Part shown: piece after piece, positions 45,421 through 57,036 of the stretch
Layout of the letters: each line of letters starts with the position of its first letter
Numbering within the stretch: the first letter of the stretch is position 1
Assembly (NCBI RefSeq): GCF_947179515.1
Contig: NC_067485.1
Span: 76,337,346 to 76,401,345, forward strand
From: Apodemus sylvaticus
Taxonomy: Eukaryota > Chordata > Mammalia > Rodentia > Muridae
Length of the DNA: 64,000 bases
Direction: 5' to 3'
Notes under the pieces: generated by a model
Database searches by the model: none
What the model was told of the DNA's origin: nothing
What the model saw: only the letters and a program-made list of their open reading frames with translations
Made by a program: the position numbers and the translations under genes

Positions 45421-46616
45421 CATTGCCAAGAGAGGTCACCTTGAATGTCACCCAGGGTGCAGAACAGTCCTAGAAAAGATTGATTTTTGTCATAACATTA
45501 AAGGTATCAATGTAACTTTTCAGGCAGGCAGCAGTTACCTCTTCCCTCCCTTGGTATCATGCTGGGCAGAGGAGGATTATAATTAAATGTTTGGTATCAG
45601 TGTTTTTAGAATGTGTGGTTCTTTTTGTTGTTGTTCACTCAAGAACCAAAGAACTGTAGAAGCAACAGTCAGGTTTATAAATGCAATCTTCTCTAGTAAC
45701 CAATAAGTACATTCTCTTAAGTCCATTAACATGAAACATGAGAGCAAAGAGAAGCTAGAAAAATCCTTTGTGTATTCTCAGGCAAATCGTTTTCTTTCCA
45801 ATGTATTAAAATAATCTAGGATCTTATTCTTCAATACACAAAAACACAATGTCTAAAATACAAATATGAATATAGCCTACTTTTAAGAGCTAAAATATGA
45901 GTATTTTAGTACTTCCAGAATGGAGACATACTGGTCCCAAGAGAATGTAAAAGCTGGGTTTTGGTTTGTTTACTTGCTTGCCTTTGCATCTGAGGTTATG
46001 ACTTGTCTTTTCTAACATATGTGAGCAAACCTTACATTATCTTAGTACCTGACATACATACAACTGGGTGGTCACTACTAGAGGCTTAAGGCTGCTGGGT
46101 TTGCTTTCTGTTTTGTTTCTTTAAATGGGTTAGCATTTAAATTTAACTCCTCATTTCTGTTTCATTGATTAGTACATTGTTACACTGCTCTGCTGCCTAG
46201 CTTAGGAAAATCTGTTCAACTTGTTTTGTTTAGTTCCATCTTTGGCAGAGAAACAAATTTCTCCATCTCAGCTAATAACTTTGTAGACTGTAGAGAAGAA
46301 CGCTTCTCTACAGTACTTGTGAATATACTGGGTGCTGCAGCAACCAGAGGGATGGTCTCACAGGGACACTTGATCATGTCTTGTCAACAGACCATGTTGT
46401 TTTTTTTTTTTCTAAACTAATTGGGGTGGTAATGAGAGAGGATGTGATAGAGGTTCATTTTTCCAATGTTCAGAATATTTTATTTTCCTGTCTGATTGCT
46501 AGAAAGAACATAAATATCTGGAAACGCATTGTAGCAATAAGGAGAACCTAAGCATATATTTGCATCTTTTTAGGTTGCCTCTAATAGAGCCAAGCTCATT
46601 CCCTGGGAGACTCAGA
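45418..46616. other. No recognised gene or repeat
   Basis: About 1.2 kb of AT-rich sequence without a supportable frame. There is a short T run near 46400-46411. Confidence 0.4.
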
Positions 46617-47130
46617 TTTTTTTTTTATTTTTTTTTTATTTTCTATATTCTTTGTTTACATTCCGAATGCTTTCCCCTTTCTAGGTTCCCGCCTCCGCAT
46701 CGGTCTCATAAGCCCTCTTTCCTCCGGCCTTTTCCCAATCACCCCTCCCATTTCCCTGTCCTGGTATTCCCTACAGTGCTGGATCAACTTTTTTCAGAAC
46801 CAGGGTCCTCTCTTTCCCTGTTCTTGGATATCATTTGATATGCTGTGTCTTGAGAATTCAGAGCTTCTGGACTAATTAATATTCACTTATCAGTGAATGC
46901 ATTCCATGTGTATTCTTTTGTGATTGGGTTACCTCACTTAGGATGATATTTTCCAGTTCCAACCATTTGCCTAAGAATTTCATGAATTCATTTTTTTAAT
47001 TGCTGAGTAGTACTCCATTGTGTAAATATACCACATTTTCTGTATCCATTCCTCCATTGAGGGGCATCTGAATTCTTTCCAGCTTCTGGTTATTATAAAT
47101 AAGGCTGCTATGAAGATAGTGGAGCTTAGC
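46617..47130 (-). mobile_element. 5'-truncated L1 3' end, minus strand
   Basis: A T-rich tail (46617-46641), CT-rich 3'UTR complement and then ORF2 read backwards through the equivalents of the GY stop, the MKFLxKW region and TIFIAALFIIxxSWK-type words, ending at GATAGTGGAGC near 47130. It is about 0.5 kb and frame-broken. I did not find convincing flanking duplications. Confidence 0.88.
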
Positions 47131-49689
47131 AACTCATACGACAGGATTGTGAGGTACCCGTGATTTTAAGTACATCAGTGAGAAAAATTCATTTTTTTCT
47201 CTAGGAAATGGGTTCTTGCTGTCATGAGAATGAGTTAGTTACTGTGAGAGTGGGATGTCACACAAGCCTTCTCCATGAGTTTTGTCTCACGCGTATGAGC
47301 TAACTTGCCACTCTGGTTTCTACTGTGAGAAGATGAGGTCAAAATATGAGTTTAGTTAAAACCTGTGCTGGTGCTATACTCTTGATTTATCTTCTAGTTT
47401 TTATTAATCATGGTTGTTTTAATTTTAAATAGTTATATTTTAGTATAAAAACTCTGTAAATAATGCTTTTCTTAAGGGGATGCAGTTTACATAATCATTG
47501 GAAACACTTTGGTTATGAGGACTCCACACAATGGTGTAAAATCCAGGATGTGTTCTGCATTTTTTTTTTTTTTTGGTTTTCTTTTATTGTCAATATACAT
47601 CTTGAAAAGAAAGTCTTTGGGATAAGAGGCAGTATTTTCCTATCTAGTAAGTGTGATTTTTGTTGATAATAGTTGTAGAAAACAAAGTAAGGGCTTGGTT
47701 TATGAAGTTGCTTTCAAGGGAATAAATTGCAGTCTGCTCACCCAAGCTGCCTTGTTAGCATTTGATAAAACAGGTCGATATGCTTTCCAGTGATGTGTAG
47801 TCTAGAGGTCAGCATTACCAGCTAGGAGCTGCAAGACATCATTGACCTGTCTCTAAACTCACACAGCCAAACCAACACTGACGTCACATCCCTCCCCATT
47901 GTATTCTTTCTGAAGAGAAGAGTAAGTGCAATAAATTAAGAGTCACCCGACCTTCAAAACTGGAACCAGTTAATAGTTATTATGGCTTCTTTAACTGATC
48001 CAAAATAATTTTTATTTAATATTAAGTAACATATTTCAGTATTTATTTCAAAATTAATTGAAGATCATTGTTCTATTCGACAAGCCAAAGGGGTTATGTT
48101 TATTCTCCTTGTAGAGTATTAAATTCTCTACTGTTGCTTTTTCATCGAGTGCAATTAAAGTGCATGTCATAGGAAATGAAATTATAGATGTGCATGCCTT
48201 TGGCTCTGGAGCATGGGTTTCTCTTCTTCGTGATGCTCTGACATTGTGCCATGACTGTTTTGCCCTGATGTTTTTGCCAACTGGATGTTTGCTATTCATC
48301 ATTTGTTAAAAGTGTATTTTGTTAGCAAACAATGAATTGTTAGCTGTACTCATCAATTTATTTCAAATTTGTGTTAATTGTGGAAATTTAATTCTTACAT
48401 GTTTATTGAATGCCATAAAGTTAAGCAGTAAACTCATTCAAATTAATATGATGTGAATGTAGTAAGCCACTTTTTGGAACAGCATAAAAAATATGCTGAT
48501 TTGCTTTCAGTGTTCATGTAATATTAATTTATTGTTTTTACATTACATCTGTTAGTATTTATGCATTGGGAGTTGTTACAAAGATGAAGATTATTGGTAA
48601 AAATTTTGGTCATTTAAAAAGAGCCTCTCTTGTGTTCTCTGTCTTTCTCTGTATGCTGCTTCATAGTGAAAATTACAAATTACCACTCATTTTTGCTCAT
48701 GAAAAAATAATAATGGAGCTAACCATCCCTTATACTAAATTGTTTCCTAGAATTAGCCCTATGTGTTATTAATGTCCTAGTAGTGAGACAGATTGCTCTA
48801 TTAGTTGTGCTTAAAAACAAGCCATTTCCTTTACATCGTTTGTGTAGTGTTGCAGACATAAGTCTTGGCTCTGTTCTGTAAGTAGACCACTGCTCGCTGA
48901 CATCTGTTAGGCTCAGCATTGGGGTATCTATCCCAGTATGCAAGCATTGTAGCTTTGATCTTCTGCTCAGACCTGCTTCCTTTTCTCTCTTGGTTCTATG
49001 CATACTCAAACTAGCTTAAGCTTCTTTAAACCCTTAAAAGCTATGGAGCATGGTTTTTAATTCGATTTTATTTTTCATGAGGGGACAGAAGAACTTTGGA
49101 TACCACATACTTGTCTGCAGTAAAGTTAGGCAGTCATGGTCCCACAGAACCATCTTAACAAGGATGTAAAGATATGTCTACTACAAGATGTATGTGGAAA
49201 ACATATAGTTTTCGCTAAAAAAGCCTCAATCCACCTGATGAAATAATATTTGTGTGAGATGATAAATGGAATATGTTAGATGTAAGAAGACTGTTTCACA
49301 AGATGGCATAGAATAACTTCCTCCAGACTTTACTTTTTCATTACTCTCATTACTGTCTACTTTCCATTTATAAATGACAGTAAAAATATAAAGAAAATAA
49401 AAAAAAATTAGAAGACTAAGAACCTATCTGAAAAGTTAATCATCAGAGGTTCAGAAGGAAATTTGAAGTATTTACAAATGATAAAAATTATATATCACAC
49501 ATTATGTTTTTAGGATTCTAGTCTCTGTTGGAAATCTGTTGGCTCTATTATTATGTCTTCTTCTATCTTTCCCATTTTATGAGACAATATAATGTTCTAA
49601 TAATTCTCATTTTATCTTTCTTCTTACACAAACAGTTATGTTTTCAAGAATATATATTCAAAATAAAATCTATGCGCTACAATATAAAA
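47131..49689. other. No recognised gene or repeat
   Basis: About 2.6 kb of AT-rich sequence. Open frames are under 100 codons on either strand, with no motif. A T run lies near 47561-47574. Confidence 0.4.
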
Positions 49690-49915
49690 TGCTTGAAGTT
49701 TTATGCAACTTTGCTAAATTGCCTTCCACATTGACTGTTGTGATTCTATTTCACTCACTGTCTATGAAAATGCTCATGTTTCTACAGCACCAACCAATAC
49801 ATCATTCTTATATTTTGCAATTTTGCTGATTTTCTGAGTGATAAAATGTTACATTGTTGTGTTTTTCACTTTTGATGTTTCTGAATAATGATCTGAGTTT
49901 TAAACTAGCAGGAGT
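49690..49915 (-). mobile_element. Ancient (L1M-class) L1 ORF2 3' fragment, minus strand
   Basis: Words match old mammalian L1 read in reverse: TGCTAAATTGCCTTCCACA, TGTGATTCTATTTCACTCAC, GAAAATGCTCATGTTTCTAC, GCAATTTTGCTGATTTTCTG and a GATGTTTCTGAATAATGATC end. It predates the rodent-specific copies. Confidence 0.6.
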
Positions 49916-50284
49916 TACTTTGAAATCATCTAAAATAAAAAAAAAATAACTTCCATTGAGTATGGCAACTTCAGAAAGTTTTACTGTTTAAATGTCAAGC
50001 ATTGTTGCCTTACTTTAGACTGAGGAGTGGCTTAGTCATTTATCTTTTATCTTAGTAAATCAGATGTTTGACCATCTGCATTGGTCTCTAAATGCATCCT
50101 GTCAAAAAATCTCCTATACTGGGCTAGAAGAATAGTTTTTGGATTCCTTAATGTTCTTTTATAGTTTTGAAGAAAATCTGTCAAAATATACCATTAGCCT
50201 GAGTTTAATACAAATGAATTTACACTCAACTACCTCCAAAAATATCTAAATAATTTTAAAAGCTTTTACATTTATGTATTTATA
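49916..50284. other. No recognised gene or repeat
   Basis: About 370 bp of AT-rich sequence with nothing assignable. Confidence 0.4.
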
Positions 50285-50419
50285 CAGTTGTCACAGAGAA
50301 CATATGGAGTGTGGAGGACAAGTTGCTGAGGTCTTTCTTCCTCCACATGGATTTTAAAAGCTCAGGTCATCGTGCTTGGTAGCAAGTATCTCTACTTGCT
50401 GATCATTCTGACTGCCCTA
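50285..50419 (-). mobile_element. B3/B2-type SINE, minus strand, diverged
   Basis: GTGTGGAGGACAAGTTGCTG, CACATGGATTTTAAAAGCTC, GGTCATCGTGCTTGGTAGCAAG and TACTTGCTGATCATTCTG correspond to the reverse of the SINE body and tRNA-like head. Confidence 0.65.
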
Positions 50420-50459
50420 AGGCTAGAAATTTAAAGTTTGTTGACTTTAGATTTAGATT

Positions 50460-50856
50460 AGAAGTTGAGTAGTATTCCATTGTGTAAATAAATATACCAC
50501 ATTTCCTGTATCCATTCCTCCTTTGAGGGGCATCTGGGTTCTTTCCAGCTTCTGGCTATTATAAATAAGGCTGCTATGAACATAATGGAGCATGTGTCTT
50601 TATTGCATGCCGGGGAATGCTTTGGGTATATGCCCAGGAGAGGTATAGCAGGGTCCTCCGGAAGTGTCATGTCCAGATTTCTGAGGTACCGCCAGACTGA
50701 TTTCCAAAGTGGTTGTACCATCTTACAGCCCCACCAGCAGTGGAGGAGTGTTCCTCTTTCTCCACATCCTCGCCAACACCTGCTGTCTCCTGAGTTTTTG
50801 ACCTTAGCCATTCTGACTGGTGTAAGGTGAAATCTCAGCGTTGTTGTGATTTGAAA
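50460..50856 (-). mobile_element. Internal L1 ORF2 fragment, minus strand, no 3'UTR
   Basis: Reads open on the minus strand: AKVKNSGDSR, then CWRGCGERGTLLHCWWGCK with all positions of the Cys motif intact, VQPLWKSVWRYLR, DPAIPLLGIYPKHSPACNKD, TCSIMFIAALFIIARSWKEP and EEWIQEMWYIY. It lacks the 3'UTR and tail and stops at both ends inside ORF2, so it is a fragment rather than a normal 5'-truncated insertion. Confidence 0.88.
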
Positions 50857-52528
50857 GAAGATTTAGCATCACAGCTTAATGCAAGGTTAAACCCTTAGGG
50901 ACAATGATCTATCTCTATATCTCTATTGCTATCTCTATCTCTAATCTATCCATATCATCTATATACCAGGTGATGGTGCAGCAATTCACCTATGACTTTT
51001 CCCAATATAGAGTCTAAAACTCCAGTGGTTGTTCAATTTACAAGACTCTAATACTAGTGAAGGAATGAATTTATCATCAAGAATGAGTTCAGGCACCAAA
51101 GAACAAGCATTTTCTTCTTCTAAATCCTTCAATATACTGACACCAGAAAATGTGCCACAGATTTAAGGGGGATATTTCCAAGTTAAAAAAAAATGAAAGA
51201 AAAGAAAAGAAAAAAGGGAAAAAACAGATTTAGGGTGGGTCTTCTCACTGCAAATGATCCAAGAAAAAATCCTTCAATCCATTATAGTTATACCAAGCTT
51301 CTATGGTTTTATTTAATTCCAGATGTAGTCAGTTTGACAACCAAGAATAGGAATAACAACTCCCATTATGACAATACATATGACTCCTAGTATTTTTATA
51401 TAACAGAGTGGATTCTATTGGAGAAGATGAAATATTAGGAAACACCCATACCATAATCTATAAGTCTACTTTCATACTCATGCACATATTTATGTCTACA
51501 TATGCTTCTATATGTACTAAATAATAAAATGATAGATCAGGGATTTGACCTGCATACCTGTAAAGTCTGGATAAGATAAAAAAAAAAAAGAAACTAATTG
51601 ACATCCTAGAAGGATGAGTGAAGTGAAGAGATCTCTAGAGTGCAGAGGCTGTCGATTACATGTTGAAGTTCACATATCATTAGCACTGAGGTCATTAATG
51701 GAACATAAACATAAATCAGTATGGAGTGGAGGCACACTGATCACTCCCAACATGTCCCTTGTTTTTTTTTTTTTTTTGTTTGTTTGTTTTTTTGAACCCC
51801 TATTATGACTATAAATATGACTTCTTTTTTACTTAAGCCTTCATTCATTTTTACAAGGGGATATAAATGGCATATTGTATTTGTAATTTTTGAATAATGT
51901 ATAGACAGCTGTTGGAAAAGAAGCCCTCAATTACATTGTGTTTTAAAGGCAAACAACGATCTTCCTCATGGATATACTGAGAAGCAATTGTTTTCCAGCA
52001 GTCACTCTGCATGGGAAGCAGAGAGACTTGAAAAACTATAATTCCCCAACTTAATATGATTAGGAATTATTCACAAAGGTTATAATAAGGTTATATAGTT
52101 TAAGATAAAAAGACTTTTCTTATAAAACATTAAATGTTTAATTTTTCAAGCAGTTTATGAATGATCCAAATTGTAATCTCCCAAAGGAAAATGTATTGTA
52201 TGCACATGAGGAATATTGTATTTGATATATCAGATAAATTTATTTTTTCTTGGATCTGATTAAAAGTAATTTACAGTAATAGATGTTTGCCTAATGTTTT
52301 CATGGAGAAAAAGAATAATCAGGAATAAATACAAGTTCATTCTTTGGATGTAGAAACAGAATCTGACCCTCAAATCTAGGAAATAATTTCCTCACCAGGA
52401 GAATGGATATGCCGTTCTGAATAGTTTAATTTGGAATTGAAATTTTATTATTCCCCATTCCAGAATTCTTCCACATCAGTGACTGGATAATTTGAAAAAT
52501 TTTTACTCTGATTTCTCTACTCGGTCCA
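50857..52528. other. No recognised gene; simple repeats only
   Basis: AT-rich sequence with a (CTATCT)-like tract at about 50908-50960 and T/GTTT runs at 51762-51793. No coding frame or repeat family is supported. Confidence 0.4.
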
Positions 52529-52539
52529 TATCTTTCCTT

Positions 52540-53115
52540 TTTTTTTTTTCGCTTTATGTTTTTGTTTATCCCCTTTTCTAGTTTCCCACTCCCCAAAAGT
52601 CCCGCAAGCCCCCGTCTCTCCCCCTGTCCTCCCACCCACCCCTTCCCACTTCCCCGTTCTGGTTTTGCTGAATACTGCTTCACTGAGTCTTTCCAGAACA
52701 AGGGGCCACTCTTCCTTTCTTCTTGTACTTCATTTGATGTGTGGATTATATTTTGGGTATTCCAGTTTTCTAGGTTAATATCCACTTATTAGTGAGTGCA
52801 TACCATGATTCACCTTTTGAGTCAGGGTTACCTCACTTAGTATGATGTTCTCTAGCTCCATCCATTTGCCTAAGAATTTCATGAATTCATTGTTTCTAAT
52901 GGCTGAATAGTACTCCATTGTGTATATATACCACATTTTTTTGCATCCACTCTTCTGTTGAGGGATACCTAGGTTCTTTCCAGCATCTGGCAATTATAAA
53001 CAGGGCTGCTATGAACATAGTAGAGCATGTATCCTTATTACATGGTGGGGAATCCTCTGGGTATATGCCCACAGTGGTATAGCAGGATCTTCTGGAAGTG
53101 AGGTGCCCAGTTTTC
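52540..53115 (-). pseudogene. L1 ORF2 C-terminal end and 3'UTR, minus strand
   Basis: Minus-strand words: NPENWAPHFQKILLYH in a shifted frame, then AGKNLGIPQQKSGCKKMWYIY, SAIRNNEFMKFLGKWMELENI and NHGMHSLISGY ending near 52775, followed by the 3'UTR with its G-rich tract. This is the non-inverted 3' part of the twin-primed insertion. A frameshift separates the two open blocks. Confidence 0.88.
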
Positions 53116-53257
53116 GGGATCTGAACAGCCTGGGCAACAGCACCCTGTCTTCAGGCAGTGCAGGAGGTAAGCTGTGCACCAGAGGCCACCTGGGAAGGGG
53201 CAGCTTGCACTGTTGAGTCCAGCATTGACAAGACCAACTAACACCAGTGAGAACTAG
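53116..53257 (+). promoter_or_regulatory. L1 5'UTR fragment (inverted part of insertion)
   Basis: A GC-rich leader immediately upstream of the MAKGKCRN start, ending GACAAGACCAACTAACACC, which matches the end of the 5'UTR at 17585. It contains no full promoter monomer. Confidence 0.75.
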
Positions 53258-54462
53258 ATGGCAAAAGGCAAATGCAGGAACGTCACTAACAGAAATCAAG
53301 GCAATATGGCAACATCTGAACCCAATTCGCCTTTACCAGCATGTCCTGGATACACCATCACACCAGTAAAACAAGATTTGGATTTAAAATCTCTGGTCAT
53401 GATGCTGGTACAGGAATACATGAAGAAATACTTAAAGAAATTCAGGAGAAAATGGATCAAAAGTTAGAAGCCCTTGCAAGGGAAACACAAAAATCATTGA
53501 AAGAAATCCAGGAGAATACTAAAGCCAATAATGAGGAAATGCAAAAAACACTTAAAGAAATATAGGAGAACTTTGGTCCACAGGCTGAGGTCATGAAAGA
53601 GGAAACACAAAAATCTCTTAAAGAATTACAGGAAAGCACAAACAAGCAAGTGAAGGAGCTAAGCAAAACCATCCAGGATCTAAAATCAGAAGTAGAAACA
53701 ACTAAGAAAACTCAAAGGGAGACAACTTTGGAGATAGAAAGCCTTGGGAAGAAATCAGGGGATATAGATGCAAATTTCAACAACAGAATACAAGAGATAG
53801 AAGAAAGAATCTCAGATGCTGAAGATACCATAGAAACCATGGAATCAACAGTTAAAGAAAATACAAAATGCAAAAAGCTTATAACCCAAAGTATCCAGGA
53901 AATCCAGGACACAATGAGAAGACCAAACCTAAGAATTATAGGCATAGATGAGAGTGAAGATTTACAACTTAAAGGGCCAGCAAATATCTTCAATAAAATT
54001 ATGGAAGAAAACTTCCCTAACCTAAAGAGAGAGATGCCCATGAATATACAAGAAGCCTACAGAACTCCAAACAGACTGGACCAGAACAGAAATACTTCCT
54101 GTCACATAATAATCAAAACACCAAATGTACTAAACAAAGAAAGAATATTAAAGGCAGTAAGAGAAAAAGACCAAGTAACATATAAAGGAAGACCTATCAG
54201 AATCACAGCAGACATTTCACCTGAGACTATGAAGGCTAGATGATCCTGGGCAGATCTCATGCAGACTCTAAGAGAACACAAATGCCATCCAAAACTACTA
54301 TATCCAGCAAAACTCTCAATCACCATAGATGGAGAAACTAAGATATTCCATGACAAAACCAAGTTTACCCAATATCTATCCACAAACCCAGCCCTACAAA
54401 GGATAATAGGAGGAAAACACCAATATAAGGAGGGAAACTTCACCCTGGGAAAAGCAAGATAG
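53258..54462 (+). pseudogene. L1 ORF1, nearly complete but with stops
   Basis: The ATG at 53258 gives MAKGKCRNVTNRNQGNM. A frameshift near 53425-53450 moves to the frame carrying EEILKEIQEKMDQKLEAL, TQKSLKEIQEN and MQKTLKEI, then a TAG at 53563. From 53593 the coiled coil and core are open for 216 codons: TQKSLKELQESTNKQ, MRRPNLRIIGIDESEDLQ, NIFNKIMEENFPNL, IQEAYRTPNRLDQNRNTS and GRPIRITADISPETMKAR. A TGA at 54241 and a TAG near 54460 end the series. The best-preserved ORF1 core in the window. Confidence 0.92.
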
Positions 54463-54520
54463 TACCTTTCATCAAACCCAAAAGAAGTTAACCAATCAAA
54501 TTTAAAAAATAACGTCAAAA

Positions 54521-55189
54521 ATGACAGGAAGTAACAATCACTATTCCTTAATATCTCTTAACATCAATGGACTCAATGCCCCAATAAAAAGACATAGACT
54601 AATTGACTGGATATGTAAACAGGACCCTACATTTTGCTGCTTACAGGAAACACACCTAAGGGTCAAAGACAAACACTACCTTAGAGTAAAAGGCTGGAAG
54701 ACAATTTTACAAGCAAATGGTCTCAGGAAACTAGCTGGAGTAGCCATTTTAATATCAGATAAAATTGACTTTCAACCCAAAGTCATCAAAAGAGACTCTG
54801 AGGGACACTTCTTGCTGGTCAAAGGAAAAATACAAGAAGAACTCTCAGTCCTGAACATCTATGCTCCAAATGCAAGGGCAACCTCTTTCATAAAAGAAAC
54901 TTTATTAAAGCTCAAAGCACACATTGCACCTAACACAATAATTGTGGGTGACTTCAACACTGCACTTTCCTCAATGGACCGATCAGGAAAACAGAAACTA
55001 AACAGGGACACAATGAAACTAATTGAAGATTTGGACCAATTAGATTTAACAGATATATATAGAACATTCTATCCTAAAGCAAAAGAATATACCTTTTTCT
55101 CAGCACCTCATGGTACCTTCTCCAAAATCGACCATATAATTGGCCACAAGACAGACCTCAACAAATATAAGAAGATCGAACTAATCCGG
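54521..55189 (+). pseudogene. L1 ORF2 endonuclease domain, 3'-cut by the inversion
   Basis: The ATG at 54521 opens about 220 codons of intact-looking APE-type endonuclease: NINGLN, CCLQETHLRVKDKHYLRVKG, VAILISDKIDFQPKVI, NIYAPNARATSF, IVGDFNTALSSMDRSGKQ, DIYRTFYPKAKEYTFFSAP and GTFSKIDHIIGHKTDL. It ends just before the LSDH motif, so the final catalytic histidine is missing. It could not nick DNA and has no RT attached. Confidence 0.92.
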
Positions 55190-55310
55190 TATCTTTCCTT
55201 AAGAAGGTGACACAACTTTATTGTACTGAATTTGTAGTAAACTCGGACATAATGAATTTAGTAGAAAATCTTTGTTGTAAACTGGATCACAAGTTATTTT
55301 AAACCCAAAC

Positions 55311-55447
55311 TATGTATGTATGTATGTATGTATGTATGTATGTATGTGTACATACATACATACATATACATACATACACATACACATACATACACATACA
55401 TACATACATATACATATATGCATGTATATACACATATACATATATCA
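55311..55447. repeat. (TATG)n/(CATA)n fold-back tetranucleotide repeat
   Basis: TATG units run to 55346 and CATA units start at 55351. The 16-bp arms 55331-55346 and 55351-55366 are exact reverse complements with a 4-nt loop. Degenerate CATA/CACA units continue to about 55447. Confidence 0.92.
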
Positions 55448-55679
55448 GACATTTAAAATTCAGTACCTGGACCAGAAGTGATTAGCCATATTGACTGCTC
55501 TAAAAGAAGACCCAGGTTTGATTTTTAGTGCCCATATAACAGTTCACAAATATCTGTAACTGCAGGTCTAGGAGACAAATTTCCTTCTGACTTCTCTGAA
55601 TATTGCATACATGTGCTACACATATAACATGCAGGGACACTCGTATACTGGAAAATAAATATGTCTTTTAAAAACCCAA

Positions 55680-56375
55680 TAGGTTATTGTTGTGGATGAG
55701 CCTGGTGCTGTTTGTATGTTATTGCTAATTCCACTCTCCTGGGAGGGACTGCAGACAAGGAGTGAGTCATACTCACATGACTTCTTGTGAACCAATCCCC
55801 TAATAAATAAAGGAGCCAATCACTGGGCAATAGGCAGGAGTTCCTAGTTGGACAGAGGAAGAGAGGTAGCAGGAGAGAGTTAGGTCCTTTTGGACTAGGG
55901 TAGTGTGAGGACAAAATGTGATTACCAGTGTCTCCTGGTTTCAATGGCAGAGCCATCAGGATTTGCCACCAGAGGATTTAGATTTAATAAGGCTTACAAG
56001 ATTAGAATTTTAGTTGTGCCCAGTTATTGAGTTACTGCTTCTTCTGAGCTAAGTTCGTGTTGTATTTTCCTTCATGCAGTGGCTTGTTCAGGTTCAAGAG
56101 AGAAAGGTAAGGTGACCAAGCATGGGTTTTCCTGAGGTGCTCCACAAAGGCCATGGGGGATTTGAAGCACAGGGTTGGCATGGTAGCAACCTGCCAGTGG
56201 GAGCCTAGCAATCTGGACAGAGAGATTGTGGAGTTCTGAGTCAGAGTGTCCACGAGATTAAAACAAGTCAGCCACTGCCTGCCAGTCTGTGGCCTGCCAG
56301 GCCACTGGGGCAGAGTGTTGCCAGCACAAGCATGGGAATGTGCCATTTGTTCTTTTAATATCTCCCACAGCAGGT
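55680..56375 (+). mobile_element. Probable LTR-element sequence (tentative)
   Basis: About 700 bp of distinct composition. CCAATCCCCTAATAAATAAAGG with an AATAAA-type signal near 55801, GCCAATCACTGGGCAATAGG, and a downstream stretch with CACAAAGGCCATGGGGG and CAACCTGCCAGTGGGAG resemble a rodent LTR and leader as I recall them. No retroviral coding frame and no clear ends were found. Confidence 0.4.
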
Positions 56376-57002
56376 TATAATATCTATTTCTCTATAACAA
56401 TTACTATAAATTGTTTTCAACTAATTTGAGAAAACTTTCAAGTGTACCACATGGCTCGCCGAACTAAATATTAGTTACTGTCTTATTTGGATTAAAACAC
56501 ATATATCATAGTGGACAGATATATACAATAGTATAATTTTAATTTCTTAGAATCAAACAACTTACATGTATAGGAAAAAGGCTTATAAGCAATTTTTGAG
56601 GAAAGTTTCCTTAGGCAAGTGAGATTTGGATCCAAAATGTTCCCATTTTAATGAATATATCATTCCTATTTTCCACTTGGTTGATTAGTAAAGTTTGTAG
56701 ATTTTCCATTAATTCTCACAAAGATACTGTAGTATTTCCTGACAATCAATCTACTATTTCTCTTGTTGCTCAGATATTTCTAAATTTGTATATGGAAAAA
56801 GTTAGATTATGTCTGAGCACTAACCAGCTACATACTATATGTTCCAGTGTCCTATAATCTATGTTCCGATGAATTTACTACATTGCAGTATCAAGCCTTC
56901 AATTCCTGTAAAGTATTCATATCTTTAGCATGGAAGGGTTTGAACACTTGTAAAGAGTCCTAGCTTCTCAGGTCTCTGAAAAACACCCACATTGCACCTT
57001 TA
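56376..57002. other. No recognised gene or repeat
   Basis: About 630 bp of AT-rich sequence without a supportable feature. Confidence 0.4.
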
Positions 57003-57036
57003 CATAGACACACAGACACACACACACAAACACACA
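57003..57036. repeat. CA-rich short microsatellite
   Basis: Interrupted ACAC units of about 34 bp. Confidence 0.85.

Larger units (their letters stand above)
52529..55200 (-). mobile_element. Large 5'-inverted (twin-primed) L1 with 11-bp duplication
   Basis: TATCTTTCCTT occurs at 52529-52539 and at 55190-55200. Between them, 52540-53115 is minus-strand L1 (T-rich tail, 3'UTR, the last part of ORF2 back to a KLGTSLPEDPAIPL word). At 53115/53116 orientation flips to plus: 5'UTR piece (53116-53257), ORF1 (53258-54462) and the ORF2 endonuclease (54521-55189). The 5'UTR edge lies at the internal junction and the ORF2 edge lies at the duplication, as twin priming predicts. About 2.7 kb of ORF2 between the two pieces was not retained. 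Confidence 0.9.
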
